A model generated the notes under the pieces. It was not told the DNA's origin, did no database searches, and saw only the letters and a program-made list of their open reading frames with translations. The translations under genes and the position numbers were made by a program. A stretch of DNA of 64,000 nt, taken from Sedimenticola hydrogenitrophicus. GTDB lineage: Bacteria > Pseudomonadota > Gammaproteobacteria > Chromatiales > Chromatiaceae. Position 1 is the first letter of the stretch; the number at the start of each line of letters is the position of its first letter. Of the stretch, positions 41,242 through 51,127 are shown one piece after another. Location of the stretch: assembly GCF_029017505.1 (NCBI RefSeq), contig NZ_JAQGEI010000022.1:1-64000 (forward strand). The letters are read 5' to 3'.

Positions 41242-43086
41242 TCAGTCCACGATGTGGTGTACCGGCAGCTTGCTCATGTCCCATTCGCCGCTCTTCGGGT
41301 CATACCGGGAGGCGGTGAAGACATGCCATTCGACGTCATCCAGCTTGGGATAGTCGGCGCGGTAGTAGTAACCCGGCCAGCGGGTTTCCTGGCGATACAG
41401 GGTGTGCCGGGTCACCGACTCCGAGGTCCAGACCCGGTGATTGAGTTCCCACGCCCGCTGCAGCTGGTGGAGGTCCTCGGCACCGAGCTTTTGCAGGTCC
41501 TCCTTCAGCATGGACAGAAGCTCCAGGCCGCGCCTGAGCATCGGCTCGTTGGCTGTATAAAAGGTACTGATACCGCCGGCGTACTCATCCATGATCTTTT
41601 CCAGCCGCTGCAGGCCCTGCAGCGGGGAGATGTAGCTGGGCGATACGCTGCCGGCAACGATCTCGTTGCGGCCCACGGTGTAGTTTTCCAGTGGCATGAA
41701 GATGGTCTCTTCGAGCCGCTTGATCTCGGCCTCATCCACCTCGGGCCGCTCCCCACTCCGCTCCGTGACATACCTGACGGCCGACTTGCCGGCTATCCGG
41801 CCCTCGGTAAAGGAGCCGGAGGAGAACTTGTGCGCGGAACCGCCGATCGTATCCCCGGCCCCGAACAGCCCGTCAATGCTCATCATCCGGTTGTATCCCC
41901 ACTGGTAGTCCGCCGGGGCGCAGTCCTCCGGGCCGCTGGCCCAGGCACCGGAACAGGTGGCGTGGGAGCCCATGATGTAGGGTTCGGAGGTGATCAGTTC
42001 GGACGGTTTTTCCTTCGGGTCGATGTTCTGGGAGGCCCAGACCACCGCCTGGCCGATGGTCATATCGAGAAAATCCTCCCAGCCGATCTCCTCCTTCTCC
42101 CGGCTGTCGAGCGATGCCTGGGTCTGCATGTAGATGGGCCCCCGGCCCGCCTTGATTTCCTCCAGCATGGCGTGATTGCGCAGGCAGGTCGGTACCGGCT
42201 GCTGCTCGGCATACTTGCCGACCAGCGCCTTGATCTCCTCGAACCGGGCCTCCTCGTAGCGCTCGCCGTAGGCGTTGGTGGCATAGGCCTTGAGCAGCAG
42301 GAACCAGGCCCCCACCGGACCGTAACCGTCCTTGAAACGGGCGAGCACGATCTTGTTCTCCATCTGGGTCATTTTCACCCCGACCGGTATCAGCAGGCCG
42401 TAGGCCGAAGCACTGCTCCACGGGGCATACCAGGTCCGGCCCACGCCCTCGCCGATAGAGCGCGCCTTGTAGATGTGGGAGGCGCCGCCGGCGGCCACGA
42501 TGACCGCCTTCGCCCGGAACACATAATAGTTGCCGTCCCGGACACTGAAACCGACCGCGCCGGCCACCCGGTCGGGGCGCGTCTTGTCCAGCAGCAGATG
42601 GGTCACCATGATCCGGTTGTACACCTCGCTGGCGGACTTCCGGGCGGCCTCGGCGATGATCGGTTTGTAGCTCTCGCCATGGATCATGATCTGCCAGCGC
42701 CCCTCCCGCAGGTAGCGGCCGGTCTCCTGGTTCTTCATGATCGGCAATCCCCACTCCTCGAACTTGTGCACCGTGGCGTCGACGTGCCGGGCGATGTCGA
42801 ACACCAGGTCCTCGCGCACCAGCCCCATCAGGTCATTTCGCGCATAGCGCACATGGTCCTCCGGCCGGTTTTCATCCCAGCGCATACCCATGTAACAGTT
42901 GATCGCCGACAGGCCGTGGGCGACGGCGCCGCTGCGCTCGATATTGGCCTTTTCAACCAGCACGATCTTCAGGTTCCGCCCCCAATAGCGGGATTCATAG
43001 GTGGCGCCGCAGCCACCAAAACCGCCGCCGATGATGAGGATGTCCGAATCCACAAAGCGGGTTTTCCGGGATGAGAATAGCGCCAT
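41242..43086 (-). CDS. aprA: adenylylsulfate (APS) reductase alpha subunit
   Basis: FAD subunit of dissimilatory APS reductase, run in reverse in sulfur oxidisers to join sulfite and AMP into APS. I start at 43086 (MALFSSRKTRFVDSD; 614 aa). Seen: ILIIGGGFGGCGATYESRYWG (FAD), the ANIERSGAVAHGLSAINCYMG block, AHGLSAINCYMG, VHKFEEWGLPIM, AAGGASHIYKARS and the long C-terminal helical part ending SKLPVHHIVD. The start follows aprB by 4 bp. Being encoded with AprM rather than QmoABC is typical of gamma-proteobacterial oxidisers. ATP sulfurylase, needed to finish the route, is not in the window. Confidence 0.96.
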   Translation of the reverse strand: MALFSSRKTRFVDSDILIIGGGFGGCGATYESRYWGRNLKIVLVEKANIERSGAVAHGLSAINCYMGMRWDENRPEDHVRYARNDLMGLVREDLVFDIARHVDATVHKFEEWGLPIMKNQETGRYLREGRWQIMIHGESYKPIIAEAARKSASEVYNRIMVTHLLLDKTRPDRVAGAVGFSVRDGNYYVFRAKAVIVAAGGASHIYKARSIGEGVGRTWYAPWSSASAYGLLIPVGVKMTQMENKIVLARFKDGYGPVGAWFLLLKAYATNAYGERYEEARFEEIKALVGKYAEQQPVPTCLRNHAMLEEIKAGRGPIYMQTQASLDSREKEEIGWEDFLDMTIGQAVVWASQNIDPKEKPSELITSEPYIMGSHATCSGAWASGPEDCAPADYQWGYNRMMSIDGLFGAGDTIGGSAHKFSSGSFTEGRIAGKSAVRYVTERSGERPEVDEAEIKRLEETIFMPLENYTVGRNEIVAGSVSPSYISPLQGLQRLEKIMDEYAGGISTFYTANEPMLRRGLELLSMLKEDLQKLGAEDLHQLQRAWELNHRVWTSESVTRHTLYRQETRWPGYYYRADYPKLDDVEWHVFTASRYDPKSGEWDMSKLPVHHIVD

Positions 43087-43090
43087 GGCA

Positions 43091-43546
43091 TTACACCTTG
43101 TTGTTGCGGGAGAGGGGTAGCGTGGGCAGCGCATCGACCTCGAGCGCTTCGGGCTCGTGCGCGAGCAGCGCCGTGCCGAGGCCGGCTGCGTCCGGCACCG
43201 TGTAATCGGCGGGCGGCTTGATGGAGCCCCAGGGGGTGGTGCGAATCGGGAATCGAAACTCCTTCACCCGCCCATCGCGGTATTTTATCTTCCAGGAGAT
43301 CATGCCCTTCTCCTCCTCCCGGAGCACCCGGACGCTGTGTCCCAGCGGTGCAAAGTCGGCATAGCCACGGACGTCGATCGCGTGCTGAGGACAGGCCTTG
43401 ACGCAGGAGTAGCACTCCCAGCAGAAATTGGGCTCGATGTTGTAGGCCCGGCGGTAGGTGCGGTCGATGTGCATGATGTCGGACGGGCAGATGTCCACGC
43501 ACTCGCCGCAGCCGTCACATCGCGTCATGTAGACAAAGGTGGGCAT
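43091..43546 (-). CDS. aprB: adenylylsulfate (APS) reductase beta subunit
   Basis: Electron-transfer subunit, 151 residues from the ATG at 43546 (MPTFVYMTRCDGCGECVDI). Two 4Fe-4S motifs: CDGCGECVDICPSDIM and CWECYSCVKACPQHAIDVRG, then the tail that wraps around AprA (FRFPIRTTPWGSIKPPADY). Four bases separate it from both aprM and aprA, so the trio is a tight operon. Confidence 0.96.
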   Translation of the reverse strand: MPTFVYMTRCDGCGECVDICPSDIMHIDRTYRRAYNIEPNFCWECYSCVKACPQHAIDVRGYADFAPLGHSVRVLREEEKGMISWKIKYRDGRVKEFRFPIRTTPWGSIKPPADYTVPDAAGLGTALLAHEPEALEVDALPTLPLSRNNKV

Positions 43547-43550
43547 CCGA

Positions 43551-44309
43551 TCAGCTCCCGAGTTTGCGAACGTTGGCGGGCGTCGGCAGGTTGGATGAAC
43601 CATTGGCCTCCGCCACCCGTTTCTGCAAGGCCGCCGCCGGCTTGTAAAACATATGGGCAAACTTGGACCAGGGCACAGAACCAAACAGCAGCGTAGTGAA
43701 CAGTATGTAGATACCGAAAACGACCTGGGTCGCGGTCAGATTGCCCGTTGCCTGCACGATCTCCCAGATGAGCGCGAAGCTGACGCTCGCCAACAGAGTA
43801 ACGATGAACAGGTCGGCACGCACCAGACGGAAGGGCGAATGGCCCTCTTTGGCGACATCCACCCGGAGGAAGAAGAAAAACCAGTAACCACCGGTGAGCA
43901 CCATCAGCGCGCCGATATTCCACAGCAGCGGCAGGATCGCCGGCGCCGGCGTGGCGGGTGTCGGATAGCCGAACACCATCACGATGGTGGTGATGAGATA
44001 GGACAGGAAACCGTAGAACATCAGCAGGTGGGAGATGCGTCGCCTCGGATTACAGAATTCGCCGGAGGTTACCACCTCCTTGAGGAAGGTCCTGGCGGCC
44101 AGGGCGGCGTGATCCAGGCCGCTGAGCGGCCGCTCGGCTTCGCACCTCGATCGCTTCCACTGGCGTATGAAAAATTCGGCGCTGCGTTTGTGCAGCATGT
44201 CGACCAGGGTGCCAATGGCAACCGCCAGGATCATCAGAACGAGGTAAACCTGCATGACCAGCGGGGAGAGAAAAACCGTCAGGTCGGCGAACGGATTGCT
44301 GGTGAACAT
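43551..44309 (-). CDS. aprM: AprM, membrane anchor of APS reductase
   Basis: A 252-residue membrane protein related to the gamma subunit of nitrate reductase, thought to connect AprBA with the quinone pool. Start at 44309 (MFTSNPFADL) for correct spacing to GGGAGG; a GTG three codons upstream is less likely. About five helices: residues 10-35, 85-107 (HLLMFYGFLSYLITTIVMV), 125-145, 158-180 and 190-210. Conserved histidines suggest haem b. It is the first gene of aprMBA, as in Allochromatium vinosum. Confidence 0.9.
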   Translation of the reverse strand: MFTSNPFADLTVFLSPLVMQVYLVLMILAVAIGTLVDMLHKRSAEFFIRQWKRSRCEAERPLSGLDHAALAARTFLKEVVTSGEFCNPRRRISHLLMFYGFLSYLITTIVMVFGYPTPATPAPAILPLLWNIGALMVLTGGYWFFFFLRVDVAKEGHSPFRLVRADLFIVTLLASVSFALIWEIVQATGNLTATQVVFGIYILFTTLLFGSVPWSKFAHMFYKPAAALQKRVAEANGSSNLPTPANVRKLGS

Positions 44310-44673
44310 GTGGATCACCCTCCCTGTGGGTCTGCTCTTAATTGAACCGGGCTATGGCCGCTTCAATGGCCAGCCGTTGACCCGGAGGTCCGCATAAGAC
44401 CGGTCAACCTACAGACATGCATCGATCGGTGCACTCCGCCACCCGGTCCACCCGGTAAGGTCGACATTCAGGCGTGGATCATGAAGGGGCGATTGGGCTG
44501 GCCCCGGAAGCTGAACGAGCCCCGGGCAGGAGAATGTCCAGCGATAAAAAGTCCCCGGGAACCGCCCGGGACCCCGCGGAGTACGGCGTACAAAAAAGCA
44601 TAGACGTCCTTTTCCGACAAATCTACTTGCCGTTTGGTGGGGTGGGCATAAAAAACCTGCCCACCCTGCATAA
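44310..44673. other. 364-bp intergenic region upstream of aprM
   Basis: Contains the aprM promoter area and, at 44640-44666, an inverted repeat that may end the dbpA transcript. I found no coding sequence I would support. Confidence 0.45.
44640..44666. terminator. hairpin after dbpA
   Basis: GGGTGGGCA (44640-44648) and TGCCCACCC (44658-44666) form a perfect 9-bp stem with a 9-nt A-rich loop, starting 8 bp past the dbpA stop codon. Without a T run after it, this may be a repeat or a weak terminator. Confidence 0.5.
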
Positions 44674-46062
44674 CTAGCCACCCATCAACCGAACACGAAA
44701 CGAACGCCCCTTCAGTTTTCCCTCGGCCAGTTTTTTCAATGCCGGCTTCAACGCCTCGCGGCTCACCGCGACATAGGTCCGGTTATCCGCCACATTGATC
44801 TTTCCGACCTGTTTTCCCGCAATGCCCTGCTCCCCGGTCAAGGCGCCCAGTATGTCGCCGGGACGCAGTTTCTGTTTCTTGCCGCCATCGATCTGCAGCG
44901 TCGCCATGGCGGGTTGCATGGCCGGCCGATCCAATAACGCTACCGGCGGCAGTGGTTCGCTATCCAGGATCGGATCGATGCCGGCCTCCAACAGGGCTAC
45001 CCGATGACTCTCCTTGTCATCGTACAGGGAGCAGGCGAGCCCCTTGCCGCCGGCCCGACCGGTGCGGCCGATCCGGTGCAGGTGGATCTCGGCATCATGG
45101 GCGATGTGATAGTTGATCACCGCATCCAGGGCATCGATATCCAGCCCCCGTGCCGCCACGTCGGTGGCGACCAGGATGGCGGCGCTTCGGTTGGCAAAGC
45201 GCACCAGGGTCTCATCCCGATCCCGCTGCTCAAGGTCCCCATGCAGGGCCAGCGCGCTAAACCCGGCGGCCACTAACCGGTCCGCCACCTCCTGGGTCTC
45301 TTTCTTGGTATTGCAGAACACCAGGGTCGATTCGGGACGAAAGTGTGACAGCAGCAGACGCAGTGCGGTCAGACGCTGTTGATTGTCAGCCACCTTGTAG
45401 AAGTGCTGTTCAATGCTGGCATTGTCATGGCTGGAGGCCACCTGGATCATGACCGGCTCGGTCATGATGCGCCGGGCGATGGCCTGAATCCGATCGGGGA
45501 AGGTGGCGCTGAACAGCAGCGTCTGCCGCTGCCCGGGCGTCTGATCGACAATGCGTTCCAGCGCCTCCTGAAAGCCCATGTCCAGCATGCGGTCCGCCTC
45601 ATCCAGGATGAGCGTATGCACGGCATCCAGCCGCAGCGTCCCCCTGCCGAGGTGGTCCTCGATGCGGCCCGGGGTACCCACAATGATGTGGGCGCCGTGT
45701 TCCAGCGAACCCGCCTGCGGTCCGAACGGCATACCGCCACACAGGGCCAGCACCTTGATGTTGTGGATGCCCCGCCCCAGCCGGCGAATCTCCTGGGCCA
45801 CCTGATCCGCCAGCTCCCGGGTGGGACAGAGCACCAGCGACTGGATGCGAAAACGTTTCACATCGAGTTTCTGCAGCAGCCCCAGCGCAAACGCGGCGGT
45901 TTTTCCCGAGCCGGTCTTGCCCTGGGCGATCACATCCTTGCCCGCCAGAATGGGCGGCAGACTCCGCGCCTGTATCGGCGTCATCGCGGCATAACCCAGG
46001 GTCGCCAGGTTATCCAGCAGATCGGTGTGCAGGTCCAGGGATGAAAAGGGGGTGGGATTCAA
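44674..46062 (-). CDS. dbpA: ATP-dependent RNA helicase DbpA
   Basis: DEAD-box helicase for 23S rRNA maturation, 462 residues. Motifs: TPIQARSLPPILAG (Q motif), AQGKTGSGKTAAF (I), PTRELADQV (Ia), TPGRIEDH (Ib), DEAD (II, LILDEADRMLDMGF), SATF (III), VFCNTKKET (IV), ATDVAARGLDI (V) and HRIGRTGRAG (VI). The C-terminal RNA-binding domain (KLRPGDILGALTGEQGIAG, INVADNRTYVAVSR) is that of DbpA specifically, which recognises 23S hairpin 92. Monocistronic. Confidence 0.94.
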   Translation of the reverse strand: MNPTPFSSLDLHTDLLDNLATLGYAAMTPIQARSLPPILAGKDVIAQGKTGSGKTAAFALGLLQKLDVKRFRIQSLVLCPTRELADQVAQEIRRLGRGIHNIKVLALCGGMPFGPQAGSLEHGAHIIVGTPGRIEDHLGRGTLRLDAVHTLILDEADRMLDMGFQEALERIVDQTPGQRQTLLFSATFPDRIQAIARRIMTEPVMIQVASSHDNASIEQHFYKVADNQQRLTALRLLLSHFRPESTLVFCNTKKETQEVADRLVAAGFSALALHGDLEQRDRDETLVRFANRSAAILVATDVAARGLDIDALDAVINYHIAHDAEIHLHRIGRTGRAGGKGLACSLYDDKESHRVALLEAGIDPILDSEPLPPVALLDRPAMQPAMATLQIDGGKKQKLRPGDILGALTGEQGIAGKQVGKINVADNRTYVAVSREALKPALKKLAEGKLKGRSFRVRLMGG

Positions 46063-46100
46063 GATGGTTGTCCTTTAGTGTTTTACTCGTAGATTCCTAT

Positions 46101-46274
46101 AGGCGTCGGAGTCGAATGGCACTTACTTAAGCTTAAAACTCCCGTCATCCCGGCGCAGGCCGGGATGACGGTGATTCTTGACTTAAGTAAGTGCCATTCG
46201 GGTCGGAGTCAACTTTGATGGACATTGTCGTATGAAATGCCCCGTTTCCATGATCAAATTTGACTCCGACCCCT
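46101..46274. repeat. composite palindromic repeat, copy 2
   Basis: Nested perfect dyads: outer 18-bp arms at 46114-46131 and 46182-46199 (GAATGGCACTTACTTAAG), inner 13-bp arms at 46142-46154 and 46159-46171 (CCGTCATCCCGGC). A second palindrome follows, GTCGGAGTCAACTTTGAT to ATCAAATTTGACTCCGAC. Same module order as copy 1 at 36452-36735. Confidence 0.85.
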
Positions 46275-46310
46275 GTCCCGTTGCCGGTCTCACGTGATGG
46301 CTGGATCAAT

Positions 46311-46355
46311 ATCGGCCAACAAGGCAGGCCAATCACTTACAGACTGGGTGAGTAG
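46311..46355. repeat. GGCCAACAAGGCAGGCC...GGGTGAGTAG repeat arm
   Basis: Twenty-three of 24 bases at 46311-46334 recur in inverted orientation inside the long palindrome at 51741-51946, together with the downstream GGGTGAGTAG. Part of it, 46330-46349, is also identical to the end of the orphan ORF at 40724-40743. Confidence 0.7.
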
Positions 46356-46431
46356 ATACCAATTCAGAATATAACTCTAGCCATGGCCTGGTAATGGGGC
46401 AGGTTTTTTCCGCCCATCCTGCCACGCCCCC

Positions 46432-48327
46432 TCAGGACTCCAGCTCCTCCCAGCGCCCATAGGCCTCGTCCAGTGCCGCCTCGGTCTCCTGCAGCTGTTG
46501 CTGCACCTTCGCCTTATCCTCCCGCGGTCTTTTATAGAAGGCGGGATCGGCCACGGTCATCTGCAACCGTGCCAGTTCACCCTCCAGCTGTTCGATCCGT
46601 TTCGGCAGTTCATCCAGCTCGCGCTGATCCTTGTAACTCAGTTTTTTCGGCTTATCGGACGCCGCGACCGGGGCACGTTTGGCCGCTTCGGTCTTGGCGG
46701 GTGACGATTTCGCAGCCGGCTCGAGCAACGGCGCCTTGCGCTGACTGAGCCAGTCGTCATAGCCACCCACGTACTCGTTGATCCGCCCCTCCCCCTCGAA
46801 CACCAGGGTGCTGGTCACCACGTTGTTGAGGAACACCCGGTCATGGCTTACCAGCAGCAGGGTGCCCTGGTAGTCCAGCAGCAGCTCCTCCAGCAGCTCC
46901 AGGGTCTCCACATCCAGGTCGTTGGTCGGTTCGTCCATCACCAGCACATTGGCGCTCTTGCTGAACAGCCGCGCCAGCAACAGCCGGTTGCGCTCGCCGC
47001 CGGAGAGCGCCTTGACCGGCTGCCGGACCCGGTCCGGGGTGAACAGGAAGTCCTGCAGGTAACTGATCACATGTTTGCTCTGGCCGTTGATCTCCACCTT
47101 GTCGCTGCCGTCGGCCACGTTGTCCTGCACCGACTTCTCGTCATCCAGCTGGGCGCGCAGCTGATCGAAATAGGCCACCTCCAGCTTGGTGCCGTGCTTG
47201 ACCGTACCGCTGTCCGGCTGCAGCTTGCCGAGCAGCAGGTTGAGCAGGGTGGTCTTGCCGGCCCCGTTGGGACCGATGACGCCGATTCGATCCCCGCGCA
47301 TGATGGTGGTGGAGAAGTCGCGCACGATCGGATTTCCGTCCCAGGCGTAGCTGATGCCTTCCACTTCAACCACCAGCTTGCCGGAGCGTTCCGCCTGTTG
47401 CAGCGCCATGCTGACATTGCCGGCGCGCTCACGGCGCTGCCTGCGTTCGGCGCGCAGCGCCTGCAGTGCCCGCACCCGGCCCTCGTTACGGGTGCGCCGC
47501 GCCTTGATCCCCTGGCGGATCCACACCTCCTCCTGGGCCAGCTTCTTGTCGAAGCGGGCGTTGGCCTTCTCCTCGGCATTCAGCAGTTCCGCCTTGCGGC
47601 GCATGAAGTTGTCATAATCCCCCGGCCAGTCGGTAAGCTGGCCCCGGTCCAGTTCGATAATGCGGGTCGCCAGCTTGCGCAGGAACATGCGGTCGTGGGT
47701 GACGAACAGCAGGGTGCCCTCATAGTTGAGCAGGAACTCCTCCAGCCAGTCGATGGAGGCGATATCCAGATGGTTGGTCGGCTCGTCCAGCAGCAGCAGG
47801 TCCGGCGCCTGCACCAGCGCCCGGGCCAGCAGCACCCGGCGCTTCAGCCCGCCGGAGAGCGCCGCGAAGGCGAGATCGGGATCCAGGGAAAGCTTGGAAA
47901 GCACCGTCTCGACCCGCTGCTCCGACTGCCAGCCATCCACCGCCTCCAGCTCGTGCTGTACCCGGGAGAGCTGATCCAGCAGTCGCTCACTGCTCTCGGT
48001 AGCCAGCTGATGGCTGATCTGGTGAAAGCGGCGCACCAGATCTCCCAGTTCGCCCAAGCCGGTGGCCACCACATCGAACACCGACCCCACCAGCCCCGCG
48101 GGCACCTCCTGGGTCAGGCGGGTGATCACCGCCCCCTGCTGGATCGCGAACTCGCCGTCATCCGCCTGCAGTTCACCGGCGATCAGCTTCATCAGGGTCG
48201 ATTTGCCGGCACCGTTGCGGCCCAACAGGCAGATGCGCTCGCCCCGCTCGATCGCCAGGTTCAGTCCGTCCAGCAGGGCCGGGCCGCCGAAGCCCAGATG
48301 TATATTGCGCAGATTGATCAGCGCCAT
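46432..48327 (-). CDS. uup: ABC-F ATPase Uup
   Basis: A soluble tandem-ABC protein (631 aa) of the ABC-F class acting on ribosomes and linked to precise transposon excision in E. coli. First Walker [16 protein letters not shown], signature LSGGLKRRV, Walker [14 protein letters not shown]; second [42 protein letters not shown]. The linker and C-terminal coiled coil ([19 protein letters not shown]) are those of Uup. Starts at 48327, with no partner genes; the dbpA-side intergenic space is repeat-rich. Confidence 0.95.
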   Translation of the reverse strand: MALINLRNIHLGFGGPALLDGLNLAIERGERICLLGRNGAGKSTLMKLIAGELQADDGEFAIQQGAVITRLTQEVPAGLVGSVFDVVATGLGELGDLVRRFHQISHQLATESSERLLDQLSRVQHELEAVDGWQSEQRVETVLSKLSLDPDLAFAALSGGLKRRVLLARALVQAPDLLLLDEPTNHLDIASIDWLEEFLLNYEGTLLFVTHDRMFLRKLATRIIELDRGQLTDWPGDYDNFMRRKAELLNAEEKANARFDKKLAQEEVWIRQGIKARRTRNEGRVRALQALRAERRQRRERAGNVSMALQQAERSGKLVVEVEGISYAWDGNPIVRDFSTTIMRGDRIGVIGPNGAGKTTLLNLLLGKLQPDSGTVKHGTKLEVAYFDQLRAQLDDEKSVQDNVADGSDKVEINGQSKHVISYLQDFLFTPDRVRQPVKALSGGERNRLLLARLFSKSANVLVMDEPTNDLDVETLELLEELLLDYQGTLLLVSHDRVFLNNVVTSTLVFEGEGRINEYVGGYDDWLSQRKAPLLEPAAKSSPAKTEAAKRAPVAASDKPKKLSYKDQRELDELPKRIEQLEGELARLQMTVADPAFYKRPREDKAKVQQQLQETEAALDEAYGRWEELES

Positions 48328-48787
48328 TGCTCACCCGTCACACCATTATTCAAAGGGAGGGCGATTGTACCTCAGCCGGCTGATGCAGGATAACGCCATA
48401 TTGTCGCCCGGCGTCCATAACCCGGAATATTTGCCGCTAACCCTGCGGGACTGGCAAACGAAATCATCAGCCGCATTTGCGTCTATTCCATCCTCAGGTC
48501 CGTAAACGGTGCATGGCATCCTCGGCTCCGTAAACGGTACATCCCTGTACCACTTCTCCTGCACCACTCCTCGCGTTCATTCCATCCTTAGGGCTCGCGG
48601 CTAGAAAAACCGTGACCGGCAGCGCCCGGGGTAACCGGGGAATACGCACAATTTGATTACAACGGAAACCATCAGCGGCTAAACCGGTGGCACAGGAGGC
48701 GCCTGATATGTGAAGATTGCGGCAGCGACCCGCCAGGGCCATCCGATCACGACCCGCCGATCCAAACGACTTGGGAGAAGCCTTGAG
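48328..48787. other. 460-bp divergent intergenic region between uup and trpB2
   Basis: Aside from the short direct repeat at 48488-48542 and promoter sequence for the divergent genes, nothing is recognised. Several reading frames stay open by chance without homology-like sequence. Confidence 0.45.
48488..48542 (+). repeat. two-copy direct repeat
   Basis: Two 27-base units (48488-48514 and 48516-48542) share CATCCTC and TCCGTAAACGGT with few differences and a 28-bp period. Their role is unknown. Confidence 0.6.
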
Positions 48788-50137
48788 ATGAAGACCAAGA
48801 TTCTACTAAAAGAATCAGAGATGCCCACCCACTGGTATAACGTGGTTGCCGACATGCCCAATCCGCCGACCCCGCCGCTGGGCCCGGACGGCAATCCGGT
48901 GGGACCCGATGCGCTGGCTGCCATCTTCCCCGAGGAGATCATCAAGCAGGAGGTGAGCGGCGAGCGCTGGATCAAGATCCCCGAGGAGGTGCGCGAGGTG
49001 CTGCGCCTGTGGCGCCCCTCCCCGCTGTACCGGGCCCACCGGCTGGAGAAGCTGCTGAATACCCCGGCCAAGATCTTCTACAAGAATGAGTCGGTCAGCC
49101 CGGCCGGCTCGCACAAGCCGAATACCGCCGTGGCCCAGGCCTTCTACAACCAGCAGGCCGGGATCAAGAAGCTGACCACCGAGACCGGCGCCGGGCAGTG
49201 GGGCTGCTCCCTGGCCCTGGCCGGGCAGATGTTCGGCCTCGAGGTCGAGGTATTCATGGTCAAGATCAGCTACGGACAGAAGCCCTACCGCCGCACCATG
49301 ATGCGCACCTGGGGCGCCCAGGTGCACGCCAGTCCCACCGACCTGACCGAGTCCGGGCGCTCCATTCTGGCCAGGGACCCGGACAGCGAGGGTTCCCTGG
49401 GCATCGCCATCTCCGAGGCGGTGGAGATCGCGGCCAGCCGGGCCGATACCAACTACGCCCTCGGCTCGGTGTTGAACCACGTGCTGCTGCACCAGACGAT
49501 TATCGGTGAAGAGGCGAAAAAGCAGCTGGCCATGGTGGGTGAATATCCCGACATGATCTTTGCCCCCTGTGGCGGCGGTTCCAACTTCGGCGGCATCGCC
49601 TTCCCGTTTTTCGCCGACAAGGCGGCCGGCAAGCAGGTGGAACTCATCGCGGTGGAACCCACCTCCTGCCCGACCCTGACCAAGGGCACCTACGCCTACG
49701 ACTTCGGTGACGCCATCGGGCTGACGCCGCTGATGAAGATGTACACCCTGGGCCACGACTTCATGCCGCCCGGCATCCACGCCGGCGGCCTGCGCTATCA
49801 CGGCGACTCGGCGCTGATCAGCCAGCTCTACAACGAGGGGCTGCTGGGGGCGCTGGCGGTACCACAGATCGAGACCTTCGAGGCGGGCGTGCTGTTTGCC
49901 AAGAGCGAGGGTATCGTACCGGCGCCGGAGTCGACCCATGCCATCGCCGCGACGATTCGCGAGGCGCGGCGCTGTGCCGAGACCGGCGAGCCCAAGACCC
50001 TGCTGTTCAACCTCTCCGGCCACGGGCACTTCGACATGACCTCCTACGACCGCTTCTTTGCCGGTGAACTGGAGGACTACGCGTATCCGGAGGCGGCGAT
50101 CAAGGAGTCGCTCAAGCACCTGCCGCAGGTGGGCTAG
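48788..50137 (+). CDS. trpB2: tryptophan synthase beta-like TrpB2
   Basis: PLP-dependent enzyme of the TrpB2 type (about 450 aa against about 400 for standard TrpB), converting indole and serine to tryptophan. ATG at 48788 follows GGAGAAGCCTTGAG. Seen: [37 protein letters not shown] with the PLP lysine, [15 protein letters not shown], and the phosphate-binding [12 protein letters not shown]. TrpB2 proteins lack partner TrpA contacts and often act alone; no trp genes are nearby. It is a solitary gene with an inverted repeat after it. Confidence 0.92.
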   Translation: MKTKILLKESEMPTHWYNVVADMPNPPTPPLGPDGNPVGPDALAAIFPEEIIKQEVSGERWIKIPEEVREVLRLWRPSPLYRAHRLEKLLNTPAKIFYKNESVSPAGSHKPNTAVAQAFYNQQAGIKKLTTETGAGQWGCSLALAGQMFGLEVEVFMVKISYGQKPYRRTMMRTWGAQVHASPTDLTESGRSILARDPDSEGSLGIAISEAVEIAASRADTNYALGSVLNHVLLHQTIIGEEAKKQLAMVGEYPDMIFAPCGGGSNFGGIAFPFFADKAAGKQVELIAVEPTSCPTLTKGTYAYDFGDAIGLTPLMKMYTLGHDFMPPGIHAGGLRYHGDSALISQLYNEGLLGALAVPQIETFEAGVLFAKSEGIVPAPESTHAIAATIREARRCAETGEPKTLLFNLSGHGHFDMTSYDRFFAGELEDYAYPEAAIKESLKHLPQVG

Positions 50138-50151
50138 GGAAACCGCGGCAC

Positions 50152-50226
50152 AGGGTCGGGGTCGAACAAACCGCCGGGGCCAGGGCCAAGTCCGTCGCCC
50201 TGGTTCTGTTTGACCCCGATCCCGAT
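50152..50226. repeat. inverted repeat after trpB2
   Basis: GGGTCGGGGTCGAACAAA at the left pairs imperfectly with GTTTGACCCCGATCCC at the right, around an inner GGGCCAGGGC..GCCCTGG stem. It begins about 15 bp after the stop codon and could end transcription. Its GGGGTCGAAC edge resembles the GGAGTCGAAT edge of the composite repeats. Confidence 0.6.
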
Positions 50227-50405
50227 CCCGGCGCCGGCGCGGTTCACGGGCAACGGGCGATCGGCTAACGACCACCCTGCACGCCCCGGCAATCGAAGCA
50301 GTCTGGCTAAATGGACGGATAGGGTGTAGATTCAAATATTAGCTTATATTGATACTGGATTGTCTCGATTGCCCATATTCACCTGTACAAGTCACAGAAA
50401 TACCC

Positions 50406-51110
50406 ATGAGAAATCTCTCCGATAAAGAAGCCTGGGAAGGCGTTGCCGACTGCATCAGCTGCACGCTGCGTAATTCCGTGCTGTTTGCCGGACTCGAAGA
50501 GGGAGACTTCGACAAGATTCATCAACCGATCGACCTCTACACCCTGCCCGCCGGCTCAGTCCTCTATCGCACCGGCGACAAGGGCGATCGGCTCTACACC
50601 ATCCGTAGCGGCGTGCTCAAGCTGATCCAGTACCTGCCCGATGGGACGCAACGCATTGTCCGGTTGATTCGTTCCACCGACGTCACCGGACTGGAGGCCC
50701 TGCTGGGCCAGCCCTACCAGCATGACGCGGTGGTGCTGCAACCGACCCAGGCGTGCAGCCTGCCGGTCAGCGTGGTGCAGGCCCTCTCCAACACCAATCC
50801 CAAGCTGCACCAGGAGTTGTTGAACCGCTGGCAACGCGCCCTGGAGGAGGCGGATGCCTGGCTCACCGAGCTCTCCACCGGCTCCGCCAAGCAGCGGGTC
50901 GCGCGACTGCTGCTGCGGCTGGTGCGCAATCAGGAGTCCAGCGAATGCGAACTGTTCCCCCGGGAGGACATGGGGGCGATGCTCGGTATCACCACCGAGA
51001 CCACCAGCCGCACCATCGCCGAATTCAAGCGCCAGAGCCTGCTGATCGAGACCGAGCCGAACAAATATCTGCTGGATATCCGCAATCTGGGGTTTATTGC
51101 TGACAATTGA
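50406..51110 (+). CDS. Crp/Fnr-family transcriptional regulator
   Basis: A 234-residue regulator: cyclic-nucleotide-like beta-roll (about residues 20-135; GSVLYRTGDKGDRLYTIRSGVLKLIQ) and a C-terminal winged helix (LFPREDMGAMLGITTETTSRTIAEFKRQSLL). The recognition helix ETTSRTIAEFK is Fnr-like. The ADCISCTLRNSVLF segment has two cysteines, fewer than the four of E. coli Fnr. I prefer the ATG at 50406; a TTG at 50349 would add 19 residues with CLDC. The next gene has an Fnr-like box in front of it. Confidence 0.9.
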   Translation: MRNLSDKEAWEGVADCISCTLRNSVLFAGLEEGDFDKIHQPIDLYTLPAGSVLYRTGDKGDRLYTIRSGVLKLIQYLPDGTQRIVRLIRSTDVTGLEALLGQPYQHDAVVLQPTQACSLPVSVVQALSNTNPKLHQELLNRWQRALEEADAWLTELSTGSAKQRVARLLLRLVRNQESSECELFPREDMGAMLGITTETTSRTIAEFKRQSLLIETEPNKYLLDIRNLGFIADN

Positions 51111-51127
51111 CAAACAATTTCCTGACA

